A stretch of DNA of 64,000 nt from Korobacter sp963758505 (GTDB lineage Bacteria; Acidobacteriota; Terriglobia; Terriglobales; Acidobacteriaceae). Shown here in pieces: positions 29,298 through 38,805 of this stretch. Numbering within the stretch: position 1 is the stretch's first letter; each line of letters begins with the position of its first letter. The stretch lies in assembly GCA_963758505.1 (NCBI GenBank), contig CAVWVJ010000003.1, forward strand, positions 1,240,001 to 1,304,000, given 5' to 3'. Below the pieces are notes generated by a model. That model did no database searches and was not told the DNA's origin. It worked only from the letters and a program-made list of their open reading frames with translations. Made by a program: the position numbers and the translations under genes.

Positions 29298-31097
29298 CTA
29301 AGACTTCCGCAATTCCATCGCCTTCGCCGCTCCCGATCCTTCTTTCACCACGTACACGAACCCCGCCTTCAAATCCTTGAACGTATCCACTTGTCCACTC
29401 GGCCAGAACAACTCAAGCAATTCGACCTTCGAGGCTTTTCCAATTCCGAAATGCACTCGCAAATCGCTTTGCGAAAGATATCCACCTCCGCTGCGCACTT
29501 CGTCGATCTGTACGTGGGGTTTGGCTTCGTCCGCCGGCCGGGTGGTGCATCGAATGCGTGTCCCGATGCCGCTGCGGTTCGATTTCGTGCCCACCGCCTT
29601 CACCTTGATCCAGTTGTTAGCAAGCTGCGAATCGCAGCGCAGCAACTGCGGTGGCCCGTTTACCGTGTTGACCACCACATCGATGTCGCCATCATTGTCA
29701 AAGTCGCCGAAAGCTGCGCCCCGCGCGGCTGCCGGGGTCGAGATCCCAGGCCCGGCCAGGAACGAAACGTCGCGGAAGCGTCCGTTCCGCAGATTCTTGT
29801 AGAGCAACTTGCGCTGCGGATACCCAGCCTCTGTCTTCAGCACCTCGACTTCGGGATACACGTGGCCGTTGCAGATCAGAATGTCAGCCCACCCATCGTT
29901 ATCGAAATCGAAGAACCCGCAGCCCCATCCGAGGAACTGCGTATGCATTCCGAGTCCTCCAAGAAAGGTCGCGTCTTCGAAATTTCCTTTGCCGATTCCG
30001 TGATACAGCGACGGCGTATCTCCCGCGAAATTCGTCTTCACAATATCGAGGTTCCCGTCGAGGTCATAATCTGCCGCCGAAACTCCCATCCCGGCCTGCG
30101 GCTTGCCATCCGGACTCAGCGCGCATCCTGCTTCCACTGCGATGTCTTCGAACTTCCCATTCTGTTTGTTGTGGAACAACGAACTGGCCATCGAATCGTT
30201 GGCCACGTAGATGTCCGGCCACCCGTCGTTGTCGAAGTCAGCCACAAGCACGCCTAATCCGTAGACGCCGGTGCTGTTTTTCAGCCCCGCCGCTTCGCTT
30301 ACATCGGTGAATGTGCCGTTGCCGTTGTTGTGGTACAGGATGTTCGTATCTCCGTTCAAGCCAGGTGGCCCGCAGGCGACCATGACGCCCTTATATAAAC
30401 ACGGCCCGGACTCCGGCACCGGCGCGGTCTTCAGGTCGAGGTCGATGTAGTTCGCTACGAATAGATCGAGATGTCCGTCGCGGTCGTAATCCACAAACGC
30501 ACAACCGGTGCCCCAGCGCGTGCGCTTGCCCGCCACGCCGGCTCTCTCGCTCACGTCCGTGAAGGTTCCGTTGCCGTTGTTGTGGTACAGGACGTTCTTG
30601 CCGTAATAGGTGACAAACAGATCGTCGAAGCCGTCGTTGTCGTAGTCGCCCACGCAGCATCCCTGGCCCCACCCCGAATGGCGCAGTCCCGCCTGGCTGG
30701 TTACATCGGTGAAGGTTCCGTCGCGGTTATTCTTGAAGAGATGGTTGACCGGCTCTTCCCCCGGAGCAAATCCCTCGAGTCGCGTTCCGTTGACGATGAA
30801 GATGTCGAGCCATCCATCGTTGTCGTAATCGTAGAAAGCGATCCCGCAGCCGGTCGTCTCCAGCAGGTACTTGTTCTTATGCTCCCCGCCGAAGATCGTC
30901 TTCGTTTTGAGTCCCGATTGCTGGGCCACATCGACAAAGTTCACGCCGATAGAGTCGTTTGTGTCCGTTTTGGGATTTTCAGTTGCCGGCGCTGCCGACG
31001 TCGGTGCCTGCATGGCGAGCGACACCACGTCGGTGAAAGGAAGCACAACCGCAGTTCGGCAGAGAGAGCGCAGGAATTTGCGGCGTGAAAATGACAA
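29298..31097 (-). CDS. CRTAC1-like FG-GAP/ASPIC-UnbV propeller protein with Tat signal
   Basis: 599-residue exported protein. The N terminus SRRKFLRSLCRTAVVLPF is a twin-arginine signal, so it is likely folded before export, unlike the Sec-type paralogue next door. At least seven FG-GAP repeats follow with YDNDGWLDIFIVNG, YDRDGHLDLFVANY and FDNDGWPDIYVAND loops, and then a C-terminal ASPIC/UnbV domain (GIGTRIRCTTRPADE, VDEVRSGG-like IDEVRSGGGYLSQSDLRVHFG). It is intact. It is convergent with the frameshifted paralogue and divergent from the GH13 gene. Function in the family is poorly known. Calcium-stabilised surface binding is the usual inference. Confidence 0.88.
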   Translation of the reverse strand: MSFSRRKFLRSLCRTAVVLPFTDVVSLAMQAPTSAAPATENPKTDTNDSIGVNFVDVAQQSGLKTKTIFGGEHKNKYLLETTGCGIAFYDYDNDGWLDIFIVNGTRLEGFAPGEEPVNHLFKNNRDGTFTDVTSQAGLRHSGWGQGCCVGDYDNDGFDDLFVTYYGKNVLYHNNGNGTFTDVSERAGVAGKRTRWGTGCAFVDYDRDGHLDLFVANYIDLDLKTAPVPESGPCLYKGVMVACGPPGLNGDTNILYHNNGNGTFTDVSEAAGLKNSTGVYGLGVLVADFDNDGWPDIYVANDSMASSLFHNKQNGKFEDIAVEAGCALSPDGKPQAGMGVSAADYDLDGNLDIVKTNFAGDTPSLYHGIGKGNFEDATFLGGLGMHTQFLGWGCGFFDFDNDGWADILICNGHVYPEVEVLKTEAGYPQRKLLYKNLRNGRFRDVSFLAGPGISTPAAARGAAFGDFDNDGDIDVVVNTVNGPPQLLRCDSQLANNWIKVKAVGTKSNRSGIGTRIRCTTRPADEAKPHVQIDEVRSGGGYLSQSDLRVHFGIGKASKVELLELFWPSGQVDTFKDLKAGFVYVVKEGSGAAKAMELRKS

Positions 31098-31262
31098 GCG
31101 TGTACCCGATTCGGCTGTTCTCCATTGTGCCGCACAGGGGCTGCATTCGCAAGCCGCTTAGGTTCTGCTAAACCTGCTATTCTGAGTCGCTTACAGCGGT
31201 TGTGGGACCCCATCCTTTGGGATAGACTCAGGCGTTTACAATTGTCCCCGCCTGAAGGTGCC

Positions 31263-32969
31263 ATGCGAAAAATATTCTCCTCCGCGCTTCTTATACTTGC
31301 CCTTTGCACAATTCCTGTAGCCGCCCAAACCAACGCAAAAACAGATGCCGAAGGCCACGAATGGTGGCAGCATGCCGTCTTTTACGAGGTCTATCCGCGC
31401 AGCTTCGCGGACAGCAATGGCGATGGTGTTGGCGACCTCAACGGCATCGCCTCGAAGCTTCCTTACCTGCACGATCTCGGGGTCGACGCCATCTGGATCT
31501 CTCCCTGCTTCCCTTCGCCGCAGGTTGACTTCGGCTACGACGTATCGGATTACGAGAACATCGATCCCATGTACGGCACCCTGGATGACTTCGACAAGAT
31601 GCAGAAGCAAGCCTCGGCGCAAGGCATCCGGATCATCCTCGATTTCGTGGTGAACCACACCTCCGACAAGCACCCCTGGTTCCTCGAGTCCGCGTCCTCC
31701 AAAACCAATCCCAAGCGCGACTGGTATATCTGGCGCGACGGCAAAGGTCCCGGGAAACCGCCCAACAACTGGATCTCCGACTTCGGCCACTCTGCGTGGA
31801 AGTTCGATCCCAAGACCGGACAGTGGTACTACCACTACTTCTATGCCGAACAGCCGGACTTGAACTGGCGCAATCCCGCCGTCCGGGATGCCATGTTTGA
31901 CGTGACTCGCTGGTGGTACAAGCGCGGTGTCGCCGGCTTCCGGCTCGATGCCGTCGATACCCTGTTCGAAGATCCGAACCTGAAGGACAATCCGGTATTC
32001 CCCGGCAAGAACGAATACGGCGATCCAAAGACCGAGCCGGTCAACAACGCGCATTTTCCCGAGGTTCACACCGAGCTTCAGAACCTGCGCAAAGTTGCCG
32101 ACGAATACAACGCGGTACTCATTGGAGAGACGTGGACCAAGAACATTGACGAGCTCAAGCAATATTACGGCGCAGGCATTCGCGAACTTCAGATGCCGAT
32201 GGACTTCCTGTTCACCAAGGTGAAGCCCTTGTCGGCCGCGGAGTTCCGTCGCCAGGTCGCCGACGTGGATTCCGTTCCGGGCTGGCCGGTCTTCGTCATC
32301 AGCAACCACGACATCGTGCGTCCTGCCACCCGCTGGGGCGATGGGGTCCACGACGACGCCATCAACAAGATGATGGCCGCCTTTTATCTCACTCTGCGCG
32401 GAACGCCCATCATGTATTACGGCGAGGAGCTCGGGATGGTGAATACCGATCCCAAGCGCAAGGAAGATGTGAAAGATCCCGTGGGACGCACCGGATGGCC
32501 CGTGAACAAAGGCCGCGACGGCGAACGCACTCCCATGCAGTGGGACACCAGCAAGAACGCCGGCTTCACCACCGGCGATACTCCATGGCTACCGGTGCCG
32601 GATAGCTACAAAACGCGCAATGTCGCAACGGAATCGCAGGATCCCAATTCCGTTCTGTCTTTTTACAAAAAAGTTCTCTCGCTCCGCCACACCAACGAAC
32701 AGCTTCTGGAAGGCAGCTACCAGTCGATCACCGACGATCCAAATGTCATCGCCTACTTGCGTTCCTACAAAGATAAGGCCGTGCTCGTCGTCCTGAACAT
32801 GTCCCCGACGCCGCACAAAATCGCCCTCGATCCTGCCAAGCAGGGCTTCCAAGCAGATGCGACCACGCTCCTGACCTCGATGAAGAACGTTCCGGGGCAG
32901 GTCAACACGTCGCAGTTCTCGCTCGAGCCCTACGGCGCTTACATCGGGGAGCTCAGCAAATCGAAATAG
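31263..32969 (+). CDS. Secreted GH13 alpha-glucosidase (oligo-1,6-glucosidase-like)
   Basis: 568-residue retaining alpha-glucan hydrolase. ATG at 31263 with AAGGTG upstream begins a signal peptide (KIFSSALLILALCTIPVAAQ). The TIM barrel has the conserved regions VVNHTSDKHPWF (region I), GFRLDAVDTLFED (region II, nucleophile Asp), LIGETW (region III, acid/base Glu) and FVISNHD (region IV, Asp). The N-terminal WWQHAVFYEVYPRSFADSNGDG is typical of the oligo-1,6-glucosidase/trehalose-related subfamilies. A C-terminal beta domain follows. It is convergent with a trehalase gene, so the pair would turn alpha-glucosides and trehalose into glucose outside the cytoplasm. Confidence 0.9.
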   Translation: MRKIFSSALLILALCTIPVAAQTNAKTDAEGHEWWQHAVFYEVYPRSFADSNGDGVGDLNGIASKLPYLHDLGVDAIWISPCFPSPQVDFGYDVSDYENIDPMYGTLDDFDKMQKQASAQGIRIILDFVVNHTSDKHPWFLESASSKTNPKRDWYIWRDGKGPGKPPNNWISDFGHSAWKFDPKTGQWYYHYFYAEQPDLNWRNPAVRDAMFDVTRWWYKRGVAGFRLDAVDTLFEDPNLKDNPVFPGKNEYGDPKTEPVNNAHFPEVHTELQNLRKVADEYNAVLIGETWTKNIDELKQYYGAGIRELQMPMDFLFTKVKPLSAAEFRRQVADVDSVPGWPVFVISNHDIVRPATRWGDGVHDDAINKMMAAFYLTLRGTPIMYYGEELGMVNTDPKRKEDVKDPVGRTGWPVNKGRDGERTPMQWDTSKNAGFTTGDTPWLPVPDSYKTRNVATESQDPNSVLSFYKKVLSLRHTNEQLLEGSYQSITDDPNVIAYLRSYKDKAVLVVLNMSPTPHKIALDPAKQGFQADATTLLTSMKNVPGQVNTSQFSLEPYGAYIGELSKSK

Positions 32970-32987
32970 CCACGCGGGAATAGCAAA

Positions 32988-33016
32988 AGCGGCGCGAAAG
33001 CGCCGCTTCTTTTCTT
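32988..33016 (+). terminator. Rho-independent terminator of the GH13 gene
   Basis: 8-bp stem AGCGGCGC/GCGCCGCT with a GAAA loop, followed by TCTTTTCTT. Confidence 0.88.
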
Positions 33017-33065
33017 GTCATCCTGAGCGAAGAACGCAAAGCGTTCGCAGTCGAAGGACCCCTAC
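33014..33065. repeat. Intergenic dyad repeat, type A copy 1
   Basis: CTTGTCATCCTGAGCGAAG, an inner hairpin GAACGC-aaa-GCGTTC, then CAGTCGAAGGACC. It is placed between the convergent GH13 and trehalase genes. Confidence 0.75.
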
Positions 33066-33125
33066 TTCACCATCACTCTTCTCCACATTCCACGAAAGAA
33101 AACCGCAAAGCGTGTCCTGGGCTCT

Positions 33126-34760
33126 TCACTTCCATCCCAACTCCCCCGCAAACACCAGCGCCGAGGCGTTCGTCCACCCAAATCCCACTACGTTCTCGCG
33201 ATATCCCGCCTTCGCCTCGAAGTTGCTGGAACTCTCCACCACGTCATACTTCTCGCGGATGGTGCTGTCTTTCGCGAAATTTCGCGCGATCGTCCTGACC
33301 CAATCCGCGGCCACGCGGTCCGCCTCCGTCTTGTAGTGATACCGCCGCATTCCCTCCACCGCGATCATCTGGGTAGGCGCCCATCCGTAAGGCAGATCCC
33401 ATTGCACGCCGGTCATATAAGGACTCATCGCCATTCCGCCCGGCCGCTCGAAAATGTCAATGTGCGACATTACCTGCTTCGCCTGGTCCTCCGACGCAAG
33501 CCCCACCCACAGCGGATAGAACGTGGTGATGTAGTCATAGGTCGAACGCTTCGAGGTCGTGAAGTCCCAGTCAAAGTAGCGACCGCGCTCGGGATCCCAG
33601 AGGTACTTGTTCACAAGTTCCTTCCGCTTCGCGGCGCGCGCTGCCCACTGGCCGGCTTCCTCGTCTTTCTTCAGGATCCGGCTGATTTGCTCCATGTCGG
33701 TCTCCGCCTTATAAAGAAGACTGTTCAGGCACACGGCCGCGAAGTGATGGGTCTTGCCGCTGAAGTCGCCGAAGCGAAACGAAATATCGAAGCCCGACTC
33801 GCGCATCGCGCGATCGCCCTTGTAGTAATCCGCCGTGTACTGCATTCTCGGCGGCTCCTCGCACCCCGGTTTTTCGTTGGAGTAGAGCTCGCAAACCCGC
33901 AACGTAAAGTCCGGTCCGGTCAGCGGAAGCTTGGCTTTGCCCGGCTCGGCCAGGTAGTCGGCGCGCTCATTCGAGGCCTGCAGGTAACGGAACACATCGC
34001 GATAGTAGGAATCGCGGGCGTCCGCAATCTCCGGCACCGGGCCGTTGCCATAGTCGTAATAGCGCGACAGCCCCGTGTCGCCGGCCAGTTTCTCCCCGCT
34101 CGTCCACATCCTGTAATCGCGCTCGATGTACGGGTATGCCTTCTTCAGGAAGGCTTCCTTGTCCGCGGCGTTCGGGTCCGCTTCGTACACGGCCAGCACC
34201 ATCGAACTGAGGAACGGCGGCTGCGACCGGGTGAAGAAGTAGGTTCGGTTGGCGTTCAGGATGCCGCCATAGTTGTCGATCTCAAAAAAGAAGTTCTCCA
34301 CCATCCCGCGAGCCAATTGATACCGGCCGTCCCGCAGCAGGCCGACGATGATGAAGTAGCTGTCCCATCCATACATCTCGTTCAGGAATCCTCCCGGGAC
34401 CACGTACGGGTTCGGCAGGAAGAGAGCCCCCTGCATGAAGCTGTGGGTGTAGTCGAAGTCGCCGATCGCCGTAATCTTGCTCGGCAGATGCTTCAAGCCG
34501 ACCTTGCAGCGGTTGGTCAGCTCCTTCACTGCTTCGGACTCTGGATAATCCGCGGGCAGATACAACACCGAGTGTTGCGGCGCGCGCTTATCGACCACCG
34601 TATCGCACGTCTGCATGGAACGCGTGAGCACGTCCCAACCCTTGTGGATGTAGTCGAGTACCTGCGGCATGTTCGCAGGCTCTTGCGCCTGCGCCACAGG
34701 TAAGGCGATCGCAAAAGCAAGCGTGAGGAATAGGACGTTTCGGAACCAGCGCATTATCAT
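33126..34760 (-). CDS. treA: Periplasmic trehalase, GH37
   Basis: 544-residue inverting glycosidase that splits trehalose into two glucose molecules. A signal peptide (FRNVLFLTLAFAIALPVAQAQ) exports it. Trehalase signature 1 is PGGFLNEMYGWDSYF (canonical PGGRF at the start, here PGGFL). Signature 2 is QWDLPYGWAPTQ. The C-terminal EKYDVVESS and GFGWTNASALVF also match. The length fits the bacterial TreA family. A strong ribosome site GGAGGAG lies 9 nt upstream of the ATG at 34760. ATG 34754 is an alternative. Gene order with GH13 (convergent) suggests trehalose and alpha-glucan scavenging. Confidence 0.93.
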   Translation of the reverse strand: MIMRWFRNVLFLTLAFAIALPVAQAQEPANMPQVLDYIHKGWDVLTRSMQTCDTVVDKRAPQHSVLYLPADYPESEAVKELTNRCKVGLKHLPSKITAIGDFDYTHSFMQGALFLPNPYVVPGGFLNEMYGWDSYFIIVGLLRDGRYQLARGMVENFFFEIDNYGGILNANRTYFFTRSQPPFLSSMVLAVYEADPNAADKEAFLKKAYPYIERDYRMWTSGEKLAGDTGLSRYYDYGNGPVPEIADARDSYYRDVFRYLQASNERADYLAEPGKAKLPLTGPDFTLRVCELYSNEKPGCEEPPRMQYTADYYKGDRAMRESGFDISFRFGDFSGKTHHFAAVCLNSLLYKAETDMEQISRILKKDEEAGQWAARAAKRKELVNKYLWDPERGRYFDWDFTTSKRSTYDYITTFYPLWVGLASEDQAKQVMSHIDIFERPGGMAMSPYMTGVQWDLPYGWAPTQMIAVEGMRRYHYKTEADRVAADWVRTIARNFAKDSTIREKYDVVESSSNFEAKAGYRENVVGFGWTNASALVFAGELGWK

Positions 34761-34866
34761 CGCGAGGGTCTCCTCCAGGAGAAAAATGAAACCCGTGCGA
34801 GATTAGTGGCTCACTCCCAACTTGCGCAACGCAAATTCGCGGCAGAATGTGCTGCTTTTCAGAAAC

Positions 34867-36432
34867 TCAGCCTTTCAGAGCCGCCAGTATCTTTGTCCCC
34901 TCGGGCGAGCCCAGCCCGGTGCATGCGTCCCAACCTGCCTTTGCGGAATAGGCGCCATTATTGCCGCTGGTGATGTCGTGATTGTCCCCAGGATTCTTGT
35001 AGAGCAAGGGGTTCGCGAACCCTACCGGCTTGCCAAGGCCCTGGTTGAGCAACGCCACCAGTGCTGCCCAGAGCGGGGCAACCGCGCTGGTCCCGCCGAT
35101 CGCTCCGGTTTGTCCATCCACCAGGATTTCGTATCCCGTGTTCGGGTCAGCGTCCCCCGCAACATCGGGTACCCCGCGCCCTACGTGATGATTTGAGTTC
35201 GCCGACGGCGGTACGCCCACACCGTTCTGCCAGTCCGGCAGGGGAAAGACGTCGCTGATTCCGCCTCCCGTCGCGCCGCCATTGGTGGAGAGATCGTTCC
35301 ACACGGTTTCGCTGCTGATCGTGTTCCCGCTGGTTGCGATGCGGGTCCCGCCGCACGCCAGCACATGCGGGCTCGATGCCGGAAAGTCCACGTGGTTCGC
35401 GCCATCGCTCACTCCATCGGTCGAACCGTCATCGCCCGCCGCCACGCATACCGTGATGCCCAGGCTGGCCGCCGATTGGAACGCATCATCCATCGAGGTC
35501 ATCGCCTGTTGCGTCCACGACGACTCCGGACCGCCCCAGCTGATCGAGATCACCGACGGCTTGTTGCTGGTGTCGTGCACCGCCGTGGTGATTGCGTTCA
35601 GAAATCCGGCATCGGTGTTTTCCGCGAAGTAAACCACGATCTTCGCGCCGCTCGCGATCGCACCCACGACCTCGATGTCCAGCATGACCTCAGCATCCGG
35701 ACCATTGGGATCGCCCGTCGGCGCATTGCTGCCGTTGCCGACAGAGACGGAGGTCACTTGGGGCGTTTTGCTCAATTTCATCAGCTTCCAGTAATTGCTG
35801 AGATCCGAAGCGGTGTATCCGCCCCCCAACTCGATCAGCGCCACGCACTCTCCGCCTCCATCCATCCCGGCCGGGTAGTCGTAAAACCCACCCATTTGCA
35901 CCGGAGTATAGGTGTGGGTGGTAGCCTGCGCGGCAGGCCGCCGAAAATGCGGCTTCGCCTGCGGACGGTCATCGAGTCCGAAGACTCCTTGCACGATGGG
36001 GTGCAATTCCTCCGGCACATACACGGGCCCGATACGTCCGCGATACCGGCGGCCCTCATGCTCATAGTCGTTCAACTCGACACCGAACGCCTCTTGCATC
36101 GCGCTGGCGGGTCCTGAGAGAACCACCGTCCTTCGCGCCGCGCTGCTCTCTTTCACCGTGAGCCCATGCTCATGGGCGAATCCTTCGATCCGCGCCAGGT
36201 CATCGGGATCCGCTCCATACCGCCTTCCGAATTCCTCCCGGCTCACAATCTTTCGCTCTGCCATTGAGGGCGAAAAGGCCCGCGCCTCAACAATCGCCTT
36301 GTCCTTTGCCCGCGATCGCACCCGCAGGGTCACATCCATCGGCGTACCCGGATCGCACGCCCCAACCTCCCGCGCGCCGCGCATTGCCGTACGTTCGCTA
36401 CCTCGAACAGGAAGATGGTTCTTCGCAGGCAC
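34867..36432 (-). CDS. S53 family serine-carboxyl peptidase (kumamolisin-like) with prodomain
   Basis: 521-residue acid-type endopeptidase with its own inhibitory prodomain (about residues 35-165, LSREEFGRRYG-like VSREEFGRRYGADP). The mature part contains the Glu/Asp pair in EVMLDIE (ExxxD), SISWGGPESSWTQQ near the oxyanion Asp region, and the nucleophile in GGTSAVAPLWAAL. The C-terminal DACTGLGSP calcium site is present. No Sec signal is seen, which is usual for kumamolisins. GTG at 36432 has a strong AAGGAGG 4 nt upstream, so the start is well supported. Confidence 0.92.
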   Translation of the reverse strand: MPAKNHLPVRGSERTAMRGAREVGACDPGTPMDVTLRVRSRAKDKAIVEARAFSPSMAERKIVSREEFGRRYGADPDDLARIEGFAHEHGLTVKESSAARRTVVLSGPASAMQEAFGVELNDYEHEGRRYRGRIGPVYVPEELHPIVQGVFGLDDRPQAKPHFRRPAAQATTHTYTPVQMGGFYDYPAGMDGGGECVALIELGGGYTASDLSNYWKLMKLSKTPQVTSVSVGNGSNAPTGDPNGPDAEVMLDIEVVGAIASGAKIVVYFAENTDAGFLNAITTAVHDTSNKPSVISISWGGPESSWTQQAMTSMDDAFQSAASLGITVCVAAGDDGSTDGVSDGANHVDFPASSPHVLACGGTRIATSGNTISSETVWNDLSTNGGATGGGISDVFPLPDWQNGVGVPPSANSNHHVGRGVPDVAGDADPNTGYEILVDGQTGAIGGTSAVAPLWAALVALLNQGLGKPVGFANPLLYKNPGDNHDITSGNNGAYSAKAGWDACTGLGSPEGTKILAALKG

Positions 36433-36593
36433 AGGGCCTCCTTAATGCAGCCGATGTTATTGAGGGTCTATGACTCTGACGGCGCTCCTCCGCCGGCGGG
36501 ATGCTTCCGGTTTCTGGCATTCGTTGTACGCCATTCTGAATTCGTGCAACAATCTACCAATTCCTTCGGATCTCCGCCTCGTGAGGTCGTCCT

Positions 36594-37469
36594 TTGAAGC
36601 TGCTCTTAAAGTTCAACCTGATCTTCCTGTTGCTCGCCGGAACAGGATTGGCGATTGTCGCCCACGTCGCGTATCGCTTCCTGATGGAAAACGCCAAGAC
36701 CCAGGTGGTGCAGCAGGCGCAGTTGATGATGGAGAGTGCCCGGGCGACCCGCGATTACACTTCCGACGAACTGAAGCCGCTGCTGTCCAGGGTCGCCGGT
36801 CACAGCGATGAATTCATCCCGCAGATCGTCCCAGCGTACGGCGCCACCCAGAGCTTCGCCCGGCTGCGCACCCGCTATCCCGATTACACCTACAAGGAAG
36901 CGGCCTTGAATCCTACCAACCCGCGAAACCGCGCCGAAGACTTCGAAGCCGATATCATCAATAGCTTCCGTAATCATCCCGACCAGCGCGAGATCATCGG
37001 CGAACGCCAGACGCCGACTGGCATGGCGCTCTATCTTGCCCATCCCATCCAGGTGAAACAGAGTTGCCTGGAGTGCCACGACGTCGCCTCGCGTGCTCCC
37101 GCAGCCCTGCTCAATACCTATGGCTCATCGAACGGATTCGGTTGGAAGCTGGGCGAGATCAATGCCGCGCAGATCGTCTCCGTGCCAACGGCAGTGCCGA
37201 TCAAGATTGCCGACCGGGCCTACAAGACGCTGATCGCCTACCTGATCGTGACTTTCCTCTTCACCCTGATTGCCATCGATGCCGCTCTCTATGTCGTCGT
37301 CATCCGTCCGGTCTCGCAACTGTCTGCGACCGCGGACCGCGTGAGTCGCGGCGACCTCGATGTCCCCGAGATCCCCGTGCACGGCAAAGATGAAATCTCC
37401 GGCCTGACCGCGTCCTTCAACCGCATGTACGTCACGGTGGTGAAGGCGCTGAAGATGTTGAACGATTAA
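36594..37469 (+). CDS. Membrane sensor with DUF3365/Tll0287-like haem-motif domain and HAMP
   Basis: 291-residue inner-membrane protein. An N-terminal helix (LLLKFNLIFLLLAGTGLAIVAHVAY) leads to a periplasmic DUF3365-like domain ending in one CLECH haem-c motif (about residues 159-163). A second helix (TLIAYLIVTFLFTLIAIDAALYVVVI) and a HAMP domain (VSQLSATADRVSRGDLDVPE) follow. It stops right after HAMP, with no kinase or cyclase output, so it would need a partner. The start is TTG with GAGGT 6 nt upstream, and no ATG fits. A Ser/Thr kinase and a CadC-like regulator are encoded on the opposite strand just downstream. Redox or gas sensing is inferred. Confidence 0.8.
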   Translation: MKLLLKFNLIFLLLAGTGLAIVAHVAYRFLMENAKTQVVQQAQLMMESARATRDYTSDELKPLLSRVAGHSDEFIPQIVPAYGATQSFARLRTRYPDYTYKEAALNPTNPRNRAEDFEADIINSFRNHPDQREIIGERQTPTGMALYLAHPIQVKQSCLECHDVASRAPAALLNTYGSSNGFGWKLGEINAAQIVSVPTAVPIKIADRAYKTLIAYLIVTFLFTLIAIDAALYVVVIRPVSQLSATADRVSRGDLDVPEIPVHGKDEISGLTASFNRMYVTVVKALKMLND

Positions 37470-37478
37470 ATTCTCGGT

Positions 37479-37537
37479 GTTGTCATCCTGAGCGAAGTTT
37501 CGCGCGACTTCGCGAAACGAAGTCGAAGGACCCCTAC
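37479..37537. repeat. Intergenic dyad repeat, type A copy 2
   Basis: TTGTCATCCTGAGCGAAG, an inner dyad TTTCGCG..CGCGAAA, then AGTCGAAGGACC. It lies in the convergent gap between the sensor and the kinase. Confidence 0.75.
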
Positions 37538-37556
37538 CCGCTCCAAGTGTGCTTCA

Positions 37557-37612
37557 GGTCATCCCGAGCGAAGAATCCGCAAGAAATTGCGGATTCGCAG
37601 TCGAAGGATCTC
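37557..37612. repeat. Intergenic dyad repeat, type A copy 3
   Basis: GGTCATCCCGAGCGAAG, an inner stem AATCCGCAA/TTGCGGATT, then CGCAGTCGAAGGATC. It lies 19 nt after copy 2, in tandem, with the same orientation. Confidence 0.75.
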
Positions 37613-37623
37613 GGCAAGCCCGA

Positions 37624-38757
37624 CTAAAACTCTCCGCTCGCCCGCAAATGTTTCCGTACCCCAACCAGGAAGCTCTTACGATTGTTTTCCGAATCGATCT
37701 CGCGCGCCACTTTGTCGCACAACTCACGTAAATCATTCGAACTGCTGGACGCTCGCTTCACGATTAATTTGGCGATGGGTCCCACGTAATTCGCCAATTG
37801 TGCCGTGATCTCGTTGAGCACCGCGGGATCGTAGCCGTGCGACGCCACTCCCGAACTTGCCGGCGTGACGTGCGCCGGTACGGTAGCCGTCGGTACAAAG
37901 GTGGTCTCCAGCGTCACCGCCAGGTCCATCATCCCATCGTCCAGGTGAATGCCGTCCAGAGCGCCCAGGAACTCCGCGGCGTTCTGGTAACGATCTCTCG
38001 GATGCTTCGCCAGGGCGCGCAGCACAACCAACGACAACTTCTCCGGCACCGACGCATTCAAGCGCGACGGCGAAACCGGCACCCCTTGCAGGTGTCCGTT
38101 GATGATCTCCGGAAACGATTCGCCCTGCACCGGCAGTCTTCCCGTGATCATCTCGTACAGGGTCACGCCCACGGAATAAAGGTCGGAGCGCCCGTCCAGC
38201 GGCTCTCCGCGAATCTGTTCCGGAGAAATGTAATGTACCGAGCCCAGGAGGGAGCCCGATGCCGTCAATCGTGGATCGGGCGTGTTCATCAGAGCCAGGC
38301 CGAAATCGAGCAGCTTCACCTCGCCGTGGCGGTTGATCATGATGTTGGTCGGCTTCATGTCGCGGTGGATCACGCCCTGGGCATGCGCATAGGCCAACGC
38401 TCCCAACGCCTGCCGGACGTACTGCACCGAATCCTTCAGCTTCACGCCCCGTGTGAGCGACTCGCCAAGGTTCAACCCCTCTACATACTCCATCACCATG
38501 ATGAGCTGGTCTTCGTGGTGGAATGCCGTGTGCAATGCTGCGATGTTGGGATGGTTCAGGTTCGCCAGGACGCGAATCTCGCGCACGAAGCGGTCGGTCA
38601 CTTCGGGGCGCCGCGTCGCTCCGGAGAGCAACACCTTCATCGCCTCGACACGCTGCGAGATCTGGTGGCGAACCTTGTAGACTTCGCCCATCCCGCCATT
38701 GCCGATCGGCGCGATAATCTCGTACGCGCCTACTTGTGCTCCCGGTCCCCACGCCAT
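37624..38757 (-). CDS. Cytoplasmic Ser/Thr protein kinase
   Basis: 377-residue soluble Hanks-type kinase with no membrane helix. The kinase domain spans residues 11-275: IGNGGMGEVYKV (18-29), catalytic Lys41 in AMKVLL, HRDMKPTN (131-138, Asp133), DFG (151-153) and GSVHYISPEQIRG. A C-terminal helical domain of about 65 residues (PAVLNEITAQLANYVGPIAK, then LIVKRASSSSND) recurs in other bacterial kinases and cyclases and is probably for protein contact. It is transcribed after the CadC-like regulator, with 48 nt between the genes. On the reverse strand TAGAAT lies 11 nt before the ATG, giving a very short leader and no Shine-Dalgarno. Confidence 0.93.
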   Translation of the reverse strand: MAWGPGAQVGAYEIIAPIGNGGMGEVYKVRHQISQRVEAMKVLLSGATRRPEVTDRFVREIRVLANLNHPNIAALHTAFHHEDQLIMVMEYVEGLNLGESLTRGVKLKDSVQYVRQALGALAYAHAQGVIHRDMKPTNIMINRHGEVKLLDFGLALMNTPDPRLTASGSLLGSVHYISPEQIRGEPLDGRSDLYSVGVTLYEMITGRLPVQGESFPEIINGHLQGVPVSPSRLNASVPEKLSLVVLRALAKHPRDRYQNAAEFLGALDGIHLDDGMMDLAVTLETTFVPTATVPAHVTPASSGVASHGYDPAVLNEITAQLANYVGPIAKLIVKRASSSSNDLRELCDKVAREIDSENNRKSFLVGVRKHLRASGEF

Positions 38758-38805
38758 AAGTTCTGAGTATTCTACGATGAAAAGCGATGCGCGGATTGTG
38801 GGCGC

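Noticed and set aside
33336..34703. A 455-codon forward open frame
   Set aside because: It is antisense to trehalase, whose signature motifs are clear.
37479..37612. Two tandem dyads considered as a CRISPR array
   Set aside because: Only two units with palindromic cores and no equal spacers. They belong to the dispersed repeat family.
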